Of a stretch of 58,829 bases of DNA, positions 1-8,379 are shown one piece after another. The translations under genes were made by a program, and so were the position numbers. Each line of letters begins with the position of its first letter. Positions within the stretch are counted from its first letter, which is position 1. The notes beneath the pieces are model-generated. The model was not told the origin of the DNA. It ran no database searches and was given only the letters and a program-made list of their open reading frames with translations. This DNA comes from Candidatus Gastranaerophilales bacterium (GTDB lineage: Bacteria > Cyanobacteriota > Vampirovibrionia > Gastranaerophilales > Gastranaerophilaceae), in contig CALUVI010000006.1 of NCBI GenBank assembly GCA_944324185.1, forward strand, positions 1 through 58,829, in the 5' to 3' direction.

Positions 1-141
1 TTAACATTCTCTCATAAACAAATTGTAAAAAGACAGTCACCTAATTTACAAGAAATCAGAGTTAATGTAAACGGTCAGGCAAAGAAAATGACAGTTTGTA
101 CTTCTTGCTTAAGAGCAGGCAAAGTTCAGAAAGCTGTTTAA
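1..141 (+). CDS. rpmB: 50S ribosomal protein L28, 3' end only
   Basis: The window opens inside this gene; the last 46 codons and the TAA stop are present in frame 1. The readable protein starts LTFSHKQIVKRQSPNLQEIR and ends with a CTSCLRAGKV segment followed by QKAV, which matches the C-terminal half of ribosomal protein L28, including the N-L-Q-x-x-R-V region that contacts 23S rRNA. L28 is a small protein of the large ribosomal subunit. The start and its promoter lie upstream of the window. A strong hairpin follows directly, so the transcript probably ends there. Confidence 0.9.
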   Translation, partial: LTFSHKQIVKRQSPNLQEIRVNVNGQAKKMTVCTSCLRAGKVQKAV

Positions 142-160
142 GATTATTTTATTTAAATTT

Positions 161-196
161 AAAAAAGAACCGGCTTAATAAACCGGTTCTTTTTTA
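161..196. terminator. Bidirectional intrinsic terminator between rpmB and tlyA
   Basis: An A-run, the stem arm AGAACCGG, a short loop, CCGGTTCT and a T-run form a hairpin with A/T tracts on both sides. It can therefore end rpmB on the plus strand and tlyA on the minus strand. It overlaps the tlyA stop codon. Confidence 0.85.
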
Positions 197-1003
197 ATCC
201 AGAGTTTTGTGTGCGGTATCTACAACAGAATCTATATCAACTTCTATTTCCGGCTCTCCAGTCGAAAACCAGACCAGATATTCAATATTTCCGGCAGGTC
301 CTTTTATTGAAGAAAAAGTCAGCCCTTTGATAAAATACCCGAGAGATTTAATGCAAGCAAGAACATTATTTATTACCGCTTTATGAGTATTTTTATCTTT
401 AACCACCCCGCCTTTTTCAACAAGTTCTTTTCCTGCTTCAAACTGCGGTTTTATAAGACAAATCATCTCATGAAACTCAGGATTCATAAGTGTTTTAAGA
501 TTCGGAAGAACTTTTTCCAGTGAGATAAAAGAAAGATCTGAGACCAGTAAGTCCGCTAAAGGCTCGCCTTCTACGTAAATATCCTCCTTTGCGCAAATCT
601 TAAGGTTTGTTTTTTCAATTGTTTTTACTTGTTTTGAGCTTCTGATTTTCCAGTCTAACTGTCCGTAACCCACGTCAACCGCGTAAACAAATTTAGCGCC
701 GTTTTGCAAAAGACAATCCGTAAAACCACCGGTTGAAGCGCCCGCGTCAAAACAAATACGGTCATTAACCTCAACCTCAAAGCTTTCCAGAGCTTTTTTA
801 AGCTTAAACCCGCCTCTTGAAACGAACGGCATTGATTTAACTTTTAAATCATACTCCTTTTCGGGATTAATCTGAAAACCTGCCTTTGTAATAACTTCCG
901 TTCCTATCATAACATTGCCGGCAAGGATTGCAGCAGCTGCTTTACTTTTGTTTTCAAAATATCCTAAATCTACAAGGTATTTGTCCAGACGTTCTTTTTT
1001 CAA
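194..1003 (-). CDS. tlyA: TlyA-family rRNA 2'-O-methyltransferase
   Basis: The 269-residue protein has an N-terminal S4 RNA-binding domain (about residues 1-60, starting MKKERLDKYLVDLGY) followed by an FtsJ-like SAM-dependent methyltransferase domain. The glycine-rich SAM site is visible at CFDAGASTGGFTDCLL, and V-S-D-L-S-F-I carries another conserved acidic motif. TlyA enzymes methylate ribose of cytidine in 16S and/or 23S rRNA; many are annotated hemolysin A. The start codon is TTG and overlaps the tatD stop in a TTGA junction, so translation is probably coupled. It is the last gene of a minus-strand run with tatD, the nuclease and the kinase. Family assignment is firm; the exact methylation site cannot be read from sequence. 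Confidence 0.93.
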   Translation of the reverse strand: MKKERLDKYLVDLGYFENKSKAAAAILAGNVMIGTEVITKAGFQINPEKEYDLKVKSMPFVSRGGFKLKKALESFEVEVNDRICFDAGASTGGFTDCLLQNGAKFVYAVDVGYGQLDWKIRSSKQVKTIEKTNLKICAKEDIYVEGEPLADLLVSDLSFISLEKVLPNLKTLMNPEFHEMICLIKPQFEAGKELVEKGGVVKDKNTHKAVINNVLACIKSLGYFIKGLTFSSIKGPAGNIEYLVWFSTGEPEIEVDIDSVVDTAHKTLD

Positions 1004-1764
1004 ATCTTAAAAAACCTTTCTGCATTTTCTGTTGTTACGCCGATTAATTCATCAAGCGGCATTTGCCTTATCTTTGCAATTTCTTCAGCAACAAACTTTA
1101 CATAAGCCGGATAGTTTGTTTTGCCTCTATAAGGAACCGGCGTGAGATACGGCGAATCCGTTTCCAATACAAGTTTATTAAGCGGAACTTCACGCGCAAC
1201 ATCTTTCATCTTAACCGCATTTTTAAAAGTTACAACTCCGCCGAGCGCAATATACCAGCCTTGCTTTACACACTCCCTCATAAATTCGACACTTCCTGAA
1301 AAGCAATGAAACAAGACTTCTGATGTTTTGTTATTCTCAAGAAGTATATCATAACTGTCTTTATGAGCGTCTCTATCGTGTACTACTACAGGCAGTTCCA
1401 GCCTGTTTGCAAGTTTAATTTGCTTTGCAAAAACCTCTTTTTGTAAATCTGCAAAAGATTTATCCCAGTAATAATCAAGCCCGATTTCTCCGACTGCCTT
1501 AACTTTTGGATTCTTTGCAAGTTCCATCATCTTATTTTCTACTTCCGTAGTATAAGAAGCAGCTTCTGACGGGTAAATTCCAATCATTGCCCAGAGATTT
1601 TCATCTTTTTGAGAAGTTTCAATGACTTTTTCCATTAATCCTGCTTCTACAGAAGGAATAACTGCTTTTTTTACTCCGTATTCATTCATCTGCTTAATAA
1701 TTTCCTCAACAGGAATTTCAAGCATATCAATATGTGCGTGCGTATCTATCAAATAATCTTTCAT
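1000..1764 (-). CDS. tatD: TatD-family metal-dependent deoxyribonuclease
   Basis: This 254-residue TIM-barrel hydrolase shows the full TatD signature: the N-terminal metal motif DTHAHIDM, the central GEIGLDYYW, PVVVHDRD, FHCFSGS and the C-terminal ETDSPYLTPVPYRGK. Family members are Mg2+-dependent 3'-5' DNases or related hydrolases linked to DNA repair and turnover; the substrate here is inferred from family. The length is typical. Its stop overlaps the tlyA start by 4 nt, and only 17 nt separate it from the upstream nuclease gene, so the genes are probably co-transcribed. No clear Shine-Dalgarno precedes the ATG. Confidence 0.93.
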   Translation of the reverse strand: MKDYLIDTHAHIDMLEIPVEEIIKQMNEYGVKKAVIPSVEAGLMEKVIETSQKDENLWAMIGIYPSEAASYTTEVENKMMELAKNPKVKAVGEIGLDYYWDKSFADLQKEVFAKQIKLANRLELPVVVHDRDAHKDSYDILLENNKTSEVLFHCFSGSVEFMRECVKQGWYIALGGVVTFKNAVKMKDVAREVPLNKLVLETDSPYLTPVPYRGKTNYPAYVKFVAEEIAKIRQMPLDELIGVTTENAERFFKI

Positions 1765-1781
1765 AAAAAAATTATATCACG

Positions 1782-2405
1782 CTAAAAACATACGGGAGAA
1801 TACTCGCAGGAGCATTCAGATTTTTTATCGGGAAGTTCACAATGGTTGATTTTGTCCGTTATGCTTAATAACCGTTCTCTATAATCTTCACCCAGTTCCG
1901 GAGTATAGTTTATCTTAACTTCATCCCTGTTCTTTAAATCAATATAGACAAAATTAACCCGCTCTGTCTTAAAAAATTCACTTACTGCCATAATATATAT
2001 CATTGTCTGAAAATCATATTTAGGATTTTTAGGTATTGCACCTGTTTTGTAATCAAGAATATAATACTCTTCTCCATTCTTTACAAGTGCATCAATTCTT
2101 CCGCCGAAAAATGAATCCCCGATTTTTACCGCAAGATTGTATTCTGTATTTATAACTTCATAAGAAAAATACCTGATATTTTTCAAATACTGCCACACAG
2201 CGGCTTCTTTTTCCGTAAGTGACAATTCCATTTTATCGATAAATTCTTTTCTTAAATAATAAGAAGCAAGGGCGTGTATATTTTTACCGAACTCAAATAT
2301 ATCGTCATTTACCGGCATGTTAATATTTTTAACATACCGGTAATAGAATTTTCTCGGACATTGCTGAAATGTCTTAAGCATATTCGGTGAATATAAAGAG
2401 AACAT
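1782..2405 (-). CDS. PD-(D/E)XK nuclease-fold protein with probable Fe-S cysteines (Cas4/AddB-like)
   Basis: This is a 207-residue single-domain protein of the PD-(D/E)XK superfamily. Visible motifs are the early QQCPRKFYYRYV helix, GGRIDALV (catalytic Asp) and YILDYKTG (D-x-K). A lone cysteine in QQCP near the N-terminus and three cysteines in the C-terminal S-E-C-S-C-E-Y-S-P-V-C-F tail match the spacing that binds a 4Fe-4S cluster in Cas4 and AddB/RecB-type nucleases. There is no helicase domain and no CRISPR array nearby, so a role as a stand-alone exonuclease in DNA repair is more likely than adaptation. It sits between the kinase and tatD in one direction, suggesting co-expression. The family is clear; the role is inferred. 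Confidence 0.8.
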   Translation of the reverse strand: MFSLYSPNMLKTFQQCPRKFYYRYVKNINMPVNDDIFEFGKNIHALASYYLRKEFIDKMELSLTEKEAAVWQYLKNIRYFSYEVINTEYNLAVKIGDSFFGGRIDALVKNGEEYYILDYKTGAIPKNPKYDFQTMIYIMAVSEFFKTERVNFVYIDLKNRDEVKINYTPELGEDYRERLLSITDKINHCELPDKKSECSCEYSPVCF

Positions 2406-2429
2406 AATTTACCCCCCTGCATTTATCCC

Positions 2430-3473
2430 CTATCCTTCTAAATATGTATAGTCCGGGTTTTGGTTTAATTTTTCCTCTATCTGCTCAAATGTAATATGCC
2501 CTTCTGTAGCACCGAATTGGGAAACTACAGAGGCTGAATTTACAGATGCGTACATTAAAGAGCGACCGACATTAAGCCTTGTTCTTTCCAATGCACCGCA
2601 GAAGGTTGACGCAAAAGCATCACCGGCACCGAGAGTTGAAACAACCGGAGAAGGGAATACCGGACAGAAATAGAATTTTTGACCATCATAGGCATAAGCA
2701 CCATTGCCACCATCAGTTATTACAATAACCTGATAATCCATAACTTTAAGCGTTGTAAGCATTTTCTTTATATCCTGATGGATAAGTTCGTGAGAAAATT
2801 TTTCGGTCTTTGTATCAGGTCTCACCTGAATACCTGTAGCCATAGTCGCTTCGTCTTTGTTCATAACAACAATATGAGCCGATTTAAGAATTGTCTTTAT
2901 ATGTTCAAAACCTCGCTTGAGACTTGTAGAACCTGCATTAAAACATATTTTCGTACCATGCTTATGAGCATAGTCAACAATTGATTCAATAACCTTATTA
3001 GACTCACCGTTTAACGGCGCAACATACATTAAGTCCGCGTTTTTTATAGCATCAAAATTAATCTCTTCCTGCTTAATTTCTGCATTTGCGCCTCTATGCG
3101 CAAGAACGGTTCTGTCACCTTGAAAACTTACAAGAATTATTGAAAAACCTGTAGAAGTATTTTTATCCTGAATAATATGGGATAAATTAACTTTTCTGTC
3201 TTTAAATGATTCTAAAATACCTTCTGAATAAATATCCTCGCCAATCTTAAAAATAGCTGAAGTTTCAAAACCTAAATTTGCAAAATTACATGCCGTATTA
3301 ACCCCGCCGCCGCCGACTTTAGAAGAGAAAGTTGTAATATCAATCTTTGCACCGTACGGGTAACTCATAAACTCAGAATCTTTATTTTTAGAACATACAG
3401 ATACAATATTCGCATCATCGCACTCAACAAAAACATCCATTGTTGCGCTGCCTATCGTTAAAACCTTTGTCAT
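2430..3473 (-). CDS. PfkB-family carbohydrate/nucleoside kinase
   Basis: The 347-residue ribokinase-fold protein has the N-terminal GSATMDVFVE strand, the substrate-binding VGGGGVNTACNFANLG and the C-terminal catalytic STLGAGDAFASTFCGAL, in which G-A-G-D holds the base Asp. PfkB enzymes phosphorylate sugars such as ribose or fructose-1-P, or nucleosides, with ATP; the substrate is not decidable by eye. A strong GGAGG ribosome site precedes the ATG. It is the first gene of the minus-strand run ending in tlyA, although a functional link to those nucleic-acid genes is not obvious. Confidence 0.88.
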   Translation of the reverse strand: MTKVLTIGSATMDVFVECDDANIVSVCSKNKDSEFMSYPYGAKIDITTFSSKVGGGGVNTACNFANLGFETSAIFKIGEDIYSEGILESFKDRKVNLSHIIQDKNTSTGFSIILVSFQGDRTVLAHRGANAEIKQEEINFDAIKNADLMYVAPLNGESNKVIESIVDYAHKHGTKICFNAGSTSLKRGFEHIKTILKSAHIVVMNKDEATMATGIQVRPDTKTEKFSHELIHQDIKKMLTTLKVMDYQVIVITDGGNGAYAYDGQKFYFCPVFPSPVVSTLGAGDAFASTFCGALERTRLNVGRSLMYASVNSASVVSQFGATEGHITFEQIEEKLNQNPDYTYLEG

Positions 3474-3572
3474 GCTCTTCCTCCATTATTCTTCTTTATA
3501 GTATTATTTTAATACAAAATAACAAAAAAAATCTTTACAGGTTTTATATCGTTATAAACATAGGAGGTTAAT

Positions 3573-3980
3573 ATGAACATAGCATCAACAAGCGTTAATT
3601 TTACAGGGAAAAAAGAAATTGTTTACGGCTTAAGAAAAGCTGCACAGGAAGCTAAAACTATTGAAATAAACCGTTCTTATGCATTCGGTCCGCGCCCGAT
3701 CAGACGCGACTATGAAATAAACGAGGCAAAAGGGGCTTTGAATGCATACGCAGATATGGTTACAAAAGACGGTGAATTTAATACTGCAATCAAAGAAATT
3801 GCAGAAGATAAAAAATTTACAAAAGAATTAGGCGAAACATTAAAACCCAAAGATGTACAATATGGTAAAATCAATCCTCTCGGAGAATTTGTACAATCTC
3901 TGAGCGAATCTTTTAAGAAGAATGTTTCAAAGACATTGAATGAAGACGTAAAGGCATTTTTTAAAAGCATTAAATTGTAA
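3573..3980 (+). CDS. Small tagged protein of unknown function
   Basis: I do not recognise a family. The 135-residue protein starts MNIASTSVNFTGKKEIVYG, with the V-N-F-T-G form of the N-terminal tag found in other genes here (F10). The remainder is charged and probably helical, with a basic F-G-P-R-P-I-R-R segment near residues 43-50 and no membrane segment. The ribosome site TAGGAGG is excellent, so the start is secure. It stands alone, divergent from the kinase gene and upstream of flagellin on the same strand. The tag is seen directly; what it does is unknown. Confidence 0.7.
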   Translation: MNIASTSVNFTGKKEIVYGLRKAAQEAKTIEINRSYAFGPRPIRRDYEINEAKGALNAYADMVTKDGEFNTAIKEIAEDKKFTKELGETLKPKDVQYGKINPLGEFVQSLSESFKKNVSKTLNEDVKAFFKSIKL

Positions 3981-4109
3981 AATTTTGTAAAAATCAAAAG
4001 ACAGCATGGTGTAATTTTTATTTAGTTATTCTATAATGTTTGTATACAAGGATATGTGAGTGGTATATAAATTATATTTTTAACTACCACGTCAGATTAG
4101 GGATTATAT

Positions 4110-4123
4110 GTGCCGGACGGCAC
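4110..4123 (+). promoter_or_regulatory. Hairpin with GGA loop in the flagellin leader
   Basis: GTGCC-GGAC-GGCAC forms a small stem with GGA in the loop, 20-34 nt upstream of the flagellin ATG. A TATAAT box at 4032-4037 would give a leader of about 100 nt. GGA-in-loop hairpins are the usual target of CsrA, which represses flagellin translation in Bacillus; no csrA gene is in this window, so the link is only a suggestion. The ribosome site itself (AAAGG near 4132) is moderate. Confidence 0.35.
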
Positions 4124-4143
4124 AGGGTCAGAAAGGTTAGGGA

Positions 4144-5037
4144 ATGGCTCTTACAATTAATACAAACATTTCGTCTTTGATTGTTCAAAGAAATTTGAAC
4201 GCTGCAACTAATAGTCTTAATCAGGCAATTGAGAGAATGACAACCGGTTTTAAAATTAACCATGCAGCAGACAATGCAGCCGGTTATTCTATTGCAACGA
4301 ACTGGGAAACACAACTTGGTTCTCTTGATGTTGCCGCTGATAATGCTGCTACAGGTGCAGATATGCTAACGACTTTGGAGGACACTTATTCTTTAATATC
4401 TTCGCACCTGCAGCGTGTAAGAGATTTGACCGAACAGGCTGCTAACGGGACTTACGGCTCCGATTCTTTAAAAGCGATTCAGTCTGAAATAACGGCAAGG
4501 TTAGAAGAAATTGACCGTATTGCAGCTAATTGTGAGTTTAACGGAATAAATATGATGAACGGGGATGTAAATGATGATATTAATCTTCAGGTAGGATTGT
4601 ATAGCGATACAAACAGCCAAATTGCGCTTGTGCAAGAACTTTTTGCGGCATCCGATACAGAAACATTGTTCCAGACTTATGCAACAGTACCGGGAGGCGA
4701 TAATTCAATAGAAGGAGTTGCAAAAGCTTGTTCAGGATATGATGGTACAAAAATTACAGGCGGTCAGGCTGCAATGCTTGATGAAATCGATAAAGTTATC
4801 AACGAAATTTCTTCAAGAACAACAACACTCGGCGCCGCTCAGAACAGAATTGAATCGGCAATGGAATCAATAAGCGTACAGAGTGAAAACATCACATCTT
4901 CTTTATCTACACTTAGAGACGCTGATGTTGCTGAAGAATCATCAAATTATATACAGGCGCAAATTCTGCAGCAAGCATCCGCGACACTGCTTGCAACTGC
5001 AAACCAGGCGCCGAGTATAGCTTTAAGTTTATTATAG
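4144..5037 (+). CDS. fliC: Flagellin, filament subunit
   Basis: This 297-residue flagellin has both conserved helical ends, MALTINTNISSLIVQRNLN at the start and an ILQQASATLLATANQAPSI stretch ending SLL, with a short central region and no large variable D2/D3 domains. The RDLTEQAANGTYG and EFNGINMMNG segments are classic. The protein is exported without a signal peptide through the flagellar type III apparatus and polymerises into the filament. It is a monocistronic gene bounded by terminators. The T-G-F-K-I-N stretch near residue 35 is the normal flagellin T-G-x-R/K-I-N motif and should not be counted as the tag seen elsewhere. The Maf-like gene at 36779 is a candidate glycosyltransferase for it. 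Confidence 0.96.
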   Translation: MALTINTNISSLIVQRNLNAATNSLNQAIERMTTGFKINHAADNAAGYSIATNWETQLGSLDVAADNAATGADMLTTLEDTYSLISSHLQRVRDLTEQAANGTYGSDSLKAIQSEITARLEEIDRIAANCEFNGINMMNGDVNDDINLQVGLYSDTNSQIALVQELFAASDTETLFQTYATVPGGDNSIEGVAKACSGYDGTKITGGQAAMLDEIDKVINEISSRTTTLGAAQNRIESAMESISVQSENITSSLSTLRDADVAEESSNYIQAQILQQASATLLATANQAPSIALSLL

Positions 5038-5076
5038 TTTTAAATTTGTTGTTGATTGGGATATGTACTTATATAT

Positions 5077-5108
5077 GAGCTTGATAAAAATCAAGCTCTT
5101 TTATTTTC
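5077..5108 (+). terminator. Intrinsic terminator of the flagellin gene
   Basis: The stem is GAGCTTGA, loop TAAAAA, then TCAAGCTC followed by TTTTATTTT. The eight-base-pair perfect stem and T-run lie 40 nt after the flagellin stop. Confidence 0.88.
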
Positions 5109-5161
5109 TGCAGGAGATATAAATCCGGTAAAAGGCTTCTGGTTATAATTTTTTCAATAAC

Positions 5162-5205
5162 AAACCTGACAGAATATATTATAAATTCTATCAGGTTTAT
5201 TATTT
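5162..5205. terminator. Convergent terminator between flagellin and the sugar transferase
   Basis: AAACCTGA and AGAAT pair with ATTCT and TCAGGTTT around an AT-rich loop; the only mismatch is one C/A pair. It lies just after the stop of the minus-strand sugar transferase and behind the flagellin terminator. Confidence 0.65.
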
Positions 5206-5215
5206 TATATTGAAA

Positions 5216-6577
5216 TTACTTACATCTGCCACAAATAACTTTTGCAACAAATTGTATAAATATTATAAATTCCCATATAATATGACGGTGTTTTATATAA
5301 TATAGGTCATATTCAAGTCGCTCTTCGGAGGTCGGTTCGCAGGAATTAACCTGCTGCCAGCCGCACCAGCCCGGACGAACCCAGTTTCTGCATTCCCAAT
5401 AAGGCAGTTTTTCCCTGTTTTCATAGTAAACTTCTTCTCTAACAGGTCTTGGTCCGACTATACTCATTTCCCCGCGTAAAATATTTATCATTTGCGGAAG
5501 TTCATCTATATGGAATTTCCTCAAAATTTTACAGAAAGGCATGATTCTCTTATCGTCATATTTTATTTCAGTTAAATCATCATCAAAATTAGCATCAACC
5601 TTATCCTGATACATTGTTCTGAACTTAATCATTTTAAAAGGTTTGCCGAATTTGCCGATTCTGGTCTGGGTAAAGAATACAGGTCCGAAGTCTGAAAGTT
5701 TAATACCGATTGCTGCAATTAAAGACAGCGGGCTTGTAATGATAATTATTGCAAGCGAGGCAATAATGTCACAAAATCTTTTTATGTAAGCGAAAAGTAA
5801 GGCTTTTTTCTTGACGCAGGCATAGAAAAGCCAATTTACCGTCATTTTTGATACAAGATATCTATGTGTAATTTTTTCATAGAATTTAGGCATTCTCCAA
5901 ACCTTTACGGCAAGAGGAATTCCTTTTATTAAATCTGTCAAAATCGTTGTGTCCATGCGGGATTTTACAGCTATAATAACTATTTTTACGTTATTGTCTT
6001 TAATAACAGCCTCAGAATCACACGTTAATCCGAGTATCGGAATTGTAGAATCTTCGTCTTCAATTGTATTCATGTTGTCATCAAGAAATCCTACAACTTT
6101 CATGCCAAGCTCAGGGCGAGATTGGATTTCCTCTGCAATAAGTTTGCCGTCCTGACCGGCACCTATTATCAGAACATTTTTTGTTGTTTTCATAAATTTT
6201 GCGTAAATAAGATATATAATTCTTACAGCCAAAATTCCGGAGAAAGTTATCACTGCATCAATTATAAGAAGCAGGACTGTTATTATATTAAACCCTGTCA
6301 AGCATAACGGGATTCCTGCAAAAACAGTTGCTATTGTTATGCCTTCAAATAATAAATAAATATCCGCCGGTTTATATTTTCTTACTTCGTAAAAACCTTT
6401 TATGTATAAAACAAGCATAGTGATTAGTAGAAACCATAGCATTAAGTAAAACAGAATAGAAACAGGCACAAAACTAATAAAAGAATAAAGTGCTGCAAAC
6501 ATTATAATTAAAGCGTCTACCGCTGCTAATACAAACACTGATCTTGATATAACCGGCATAAACTCTCCTTGAATCAA
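5216..6577 (-). CDS. Polyprenyl-phosphate sugar-1-phosphate transferase (WbaP/CpsE type)
   Basis: The 453-residue membrane protein has four to five N-terminal membrane helices, a middle Rossmann-like CoA-binding-type domain (VLIIGAGQDGKLIAEEI, about residues 130-250), one more helix and a C-terminal bacterial sugar transferase domain. The last shows KRFCDIIASL, IKFRTM, ILRKFHIDELPQMINILRGE and MSIVGPRPVREE, the signature of enzymes that load the first sugar phosphate onto undecaprenyl phosphate for capsule or exopolysaccharide. It acts at the inner face of the cytoplasmic membrane. No other polysaccharide-assembly genes lie next to it, so the final glycan is unknown. Confidence 0.9.
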   Translation of the reverse strand: MIQGEFMPVISRSVFVLAAVDALIIMFAALYSFISFVPVSILFYLMLWFLLITMLVLYIKGFYEVRKYKPADIYLLFEGITIATVFAGIPLCLTGFNIITVLLLIIDAVITFSGILAVRIIYLIYAKFMKTTKNVLIIGAGQDGKLIAEEIQSRPELGMKVVGFLDDNMNTIEDEDSTIPILGLTCDSEAVIKDNNVKIVIIAVKSRMDTTILTDLIKGIPLAVKVWRMPKFYEKITHRYLVSKMTVNWLFYACVKKKALLFAYIKRFCDIIASLAIIIITSPLSLIAAIGIKLSDFGPVFFTQTRIGKFGKPFKMIKFRTMYQDKVDANFDDDLTEIKYDDKRIMPFCKILRKFHIDELPQMINILRGEMSIVGPRPVREEVYYENREKLPYWECRNWVRPGWCGWQQVNSCEPTSEERLEYDLYYIKHRHIIWEFIIFIQFVAKVICGRCK

Positions 6578-6644
6578 AGACTCATTAACATACTTATTAT
6601 AGCATATTCACGCCTTCGGGTAAATGGTTTAAGCCGGAGTTTAA

Positions 6645-6672
6645 GCAAAAAAATAACCGGTCTGAAACCGGT
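6645..6672 (-). terminator. Terminator after tRNA-Glu
   Basis: Read on the minus strand: ACCGGT, loop TTCAG, ACCGGT, then TATTTTTTT. It follows the tRNA 3' end by about 20 nt. Confidence 0.75.
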
Positions 6673-6693
6673 CGCGTATTCTCTTTTAAAAAA

Positions 6694-6766
6694 TACCCCC
6701 AAGCGAATTCGAATCGCTGTCTACACCGTGAAAGGGTGTTGTCCTAGGCCTCTAGACGATGGGGGC
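6694..6766 (-). tRNA. tRNA-Glu (anticodon TTC)
   Basis: On the minus strand a 73-nt cloverleaf begins GCCCCCATCGTCTAGAGG and ends with the T-arm CGATTCGAATTCG and the acceptor strand TGGGGGT plus discriminator A. The anticodon loop CTTTCAC holds TTC, decoding GAA/GAG. The 3' CCA is not encoded. A good sigma-70 promoter and a terminator flank it, so it is a single-gene transcription unit lying in the 440-base gap between the sugar transferase and map. Confidence 0.95.
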
Positions 6767-6782
6767 ACATCCGACAATTTCT

Positions 6783-6810
6783 ATAGTACCAAATCAATTT
6801 TTAAAGTCAA
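6783..6810 (-). promoter_or_regulatory. Sigma-70 promoter of tRNA-Glu
   Basis: On the minus strand, -35 TTGACT (6810-6805), a 16-nt spacer and -10 TACTAT (6788-6783) precede the tRNA 5' end by about 16 nt. Confidence 0.7.
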
Positions 6811-6958
6811 GGGGTGGGGGTAAATGTCTTAAAATAGTGACTGGTTGATTAAGTGACGGAGTGACTGCGAATATAAAAATGTAGAAATGTAGAAGGGCTG
6901 AAACATAGCAATAATACTACAATAAATAATGCATTGTTTTTACCCCTTTCCTGCCGAC

Positions 6959-6987
6959 TTGAAATCACTGCTTATTAAGACTACAAT
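6959..6987 (+). promoter_or_regulatory. Sigma-70 promoter of map
   Basis: -35 TTGAAA (6959-6964), a 17-nt spacer and -10 TACAAT (6982-6987) lie 34 nt before the map start. Between the tRNA promoter and this site (about 6811-6958) I see only short direct repeats (AGTGAC, AAATGTAG) and no gene. Confidence 0.7.
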
Positions 6988-7020
6988 AGGGGCAAGGAAA
7001 GATTTTTAGGTGAGGTTATT

Positions 7021-7773
7021 ATGATAAACAGAAAATCACGTGATGAAATTAAAAGAATGAGACATGCCGGACATATTGTTGCACTTGTGCATCAAAAAAT
7101 GAAAGAAGTTGTAGAGCCGGGAATCTCAACAAAAGAACTTGATAACATAGCTATGAAAGTTATTAAAGAAAATAAAGCCATTCCGACGTTTCTCGGGTAT
7201 AACGGATTTCCTGCAAGTATTTGCACATCAATTAATGAAAAAGTTGTACACGGGATTCCTTCGGAAGATGAAATCTTAAAGGAAGGCGACATAATTGCAA
7301 TTGATGTCGGTGCAACTTACGGAGGCATGGTGGGAGACAGCGCCTGGTCTTATGCAGTCGGAAAAATCTCAGAAGAAAAGCAAATGCTTATGAAAGCCAC
7401 TGAAGAAGCTCTTTTTGCTGGTATTTCAAAAATGAGAGCCGGAAATATTCTTGATGACATTTCAGGTGCGGTAGAAGATGTTGCAAAAAGCTATAAATTA
7501 GGAATTGTAAGACAATACGGCGGACACGGTGTCGGACATTCAATGCATGAAGACCCGTTTCTTTTTAACTACAGGGTAGGTGACGAAACTCTTATCAAAT
7601 CCGGCATGGTAATTGCAATAGAGCCGATGCTTAATCTCGGCGGTGATGAAGTGTTTGTTGAAGACGACAAGTGGGGCGTTGTTACAAAAGACAGAAAACC
7701 GTCTGCACATTTTGAACATACAGTTCTTGCAACAGACGGTGATCCGATTCTTATGACAACTTTAATGTCGTAA
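7021..7773 (+). CDS. map: Methionine aminopeptidase, type I
   Basis: The 250-residue enzyme removes the initiator methionine from nascent proteins in the cytosol. All five metal ligands are in recognisable places: Asp in IAIDVGA, Asp in VGDSAW, His in GHGVGHSMHE, Glu in IAIEPM and Glu in AHFEHT. It lacks an N-terminal zinc-finger extension, so it is the short type Ia form. A good promoter and the AGGTGAGG ribosome site precede the ATG. It is not in the ribosomal-protein/adk context usual in many bacteria. Its stop is 1 nt from the stop of the convergent small gene. Confidence 0.96.
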   Translation: MINRKSRDEIKRMRHAGHIVALVHQKMKEVVEPGISTKELDNIAMKVIKENKAIPTFLGYNGFPASICTSINEKVVHGIPSEDEILKEGDIIAIDVGATYGGMVGDSAWSYAVGKISEEKQMLMKATEEALFAGISKMRAGNILDDISGAVEDVAKSYKLGIVRQYGGHGVGHSMHEDPFLFNYRVGDETLIKSGMVIAIEPMLNLGGDEVFVEDDKWGVVTKDRKPSAHFEHTVLATDGDPILMTTLMS

Positions 7774-7774
7774 C

Positions 7775-8290
7775 TTACTTATCAAACAAAGCTTTTACTT
7801 CATCAAGTGTCATATTATTACCTTTTGCAAAATTCTCTGCTGAAAACCAAACCTGGTTGGAAATTGTTGTAAATGTATCCATATTCCCGCCCGGAGAACC
7901 CGCAACTCTGCAATAGTCCCTTAGAGAACCATCCGGAAGATTAAACATTGCTTTAATTGCGCCCATAGATGTACCTTTAGGAATACTTATATAGATATCA
8001 CCTTTCCAGGTTCCGCCTTGTATCAGATTTAACAGTCCGCCTGAAATCTGTGCCTCTCCTTTTTCAATTTTCTTGTTAAGAGCGTTTATACCTCTAACAT
8101 CGGATTGTTCAAGAGTTAACTCATCTCCGGATACGGCAGCCATTCGTTGCAGCAGCTTGAATTCACTACTGGTAACAGATTTATTTTTATACTCAGGTAA
8201 AACATTTCTGATTACACTTTCATTCTCTACTCTGATTGTTCCGCTTGCATTTTTAATGTCACTGAAAGTCAATTTAACATCTGTTGGCAT
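7775..8290 (-). CDS. Hypothetical protein, faintly LysM-like C-terminal part
   Basis: I do not recognise this 171-residue protein. It has no signal peptide or membrane segment. Residues about 105-135 (IPKGTSMGAIKAMFNLPDGS) have the G-T-x-x-x-I-x-x-x-F spacing loosely seen in LysM modules, and a second similar pattern may lie at the end (NNMTLDEVKALF); this is weak. The AAAGGAG ribosome site 7 nt from the ATG is strong, so it is very likely expressed. The leader holds a 16-base sequence (8312-8327) that recurs exactly in the leader of the small gene at 47090..47272. Confidence 0.6.
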   Translation of the reverse strand: MPTDVKLTFSDIKNASGTIRVENESVIRNVLPEYKNKSVTSSEFKLLQRMAAVSGDELTLEQSDVRGINALNKKIEKGEAQISGGLLNLIQGGTWKGDIYISIPKGTSMGAIKAMFNLPDGSLRDYCRVAGSPGGNMDTFTTISNQVWFSAENFAKGNNMTLDEVKALFDK

Positions 8291-8379
8291 ATTTTTCTCC
8301 TTTATCTCGTGTATGTATATATAAAGTATTCCTATTTTAAATAATTGCCTTTTTGTAAACTTATATTAAGAAATACCTC

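Noticed and set aside
1782..2405. Cas4 of a CRISPR system
   Set aside because: No array, cas1 or cas2 is nearby; a stand-alone PD-(D/E)XK nuclease in a repair/housekeeping run is more likely.
4234..4254. T-G-F-K-I-N in flagellin as a further example of the F-K-G/A tag
   Set aside because: This is the ordinary conserved flagellin motif T-[S/T]-G-x-[R/K]-I-N and is explained by the D0/D1 fold.
6569..6823. An 84-codon plus-strand frame over the tRNA region
   Set aside because: It runs antisense through tRNA-Glu and its terminator and has no protein features.
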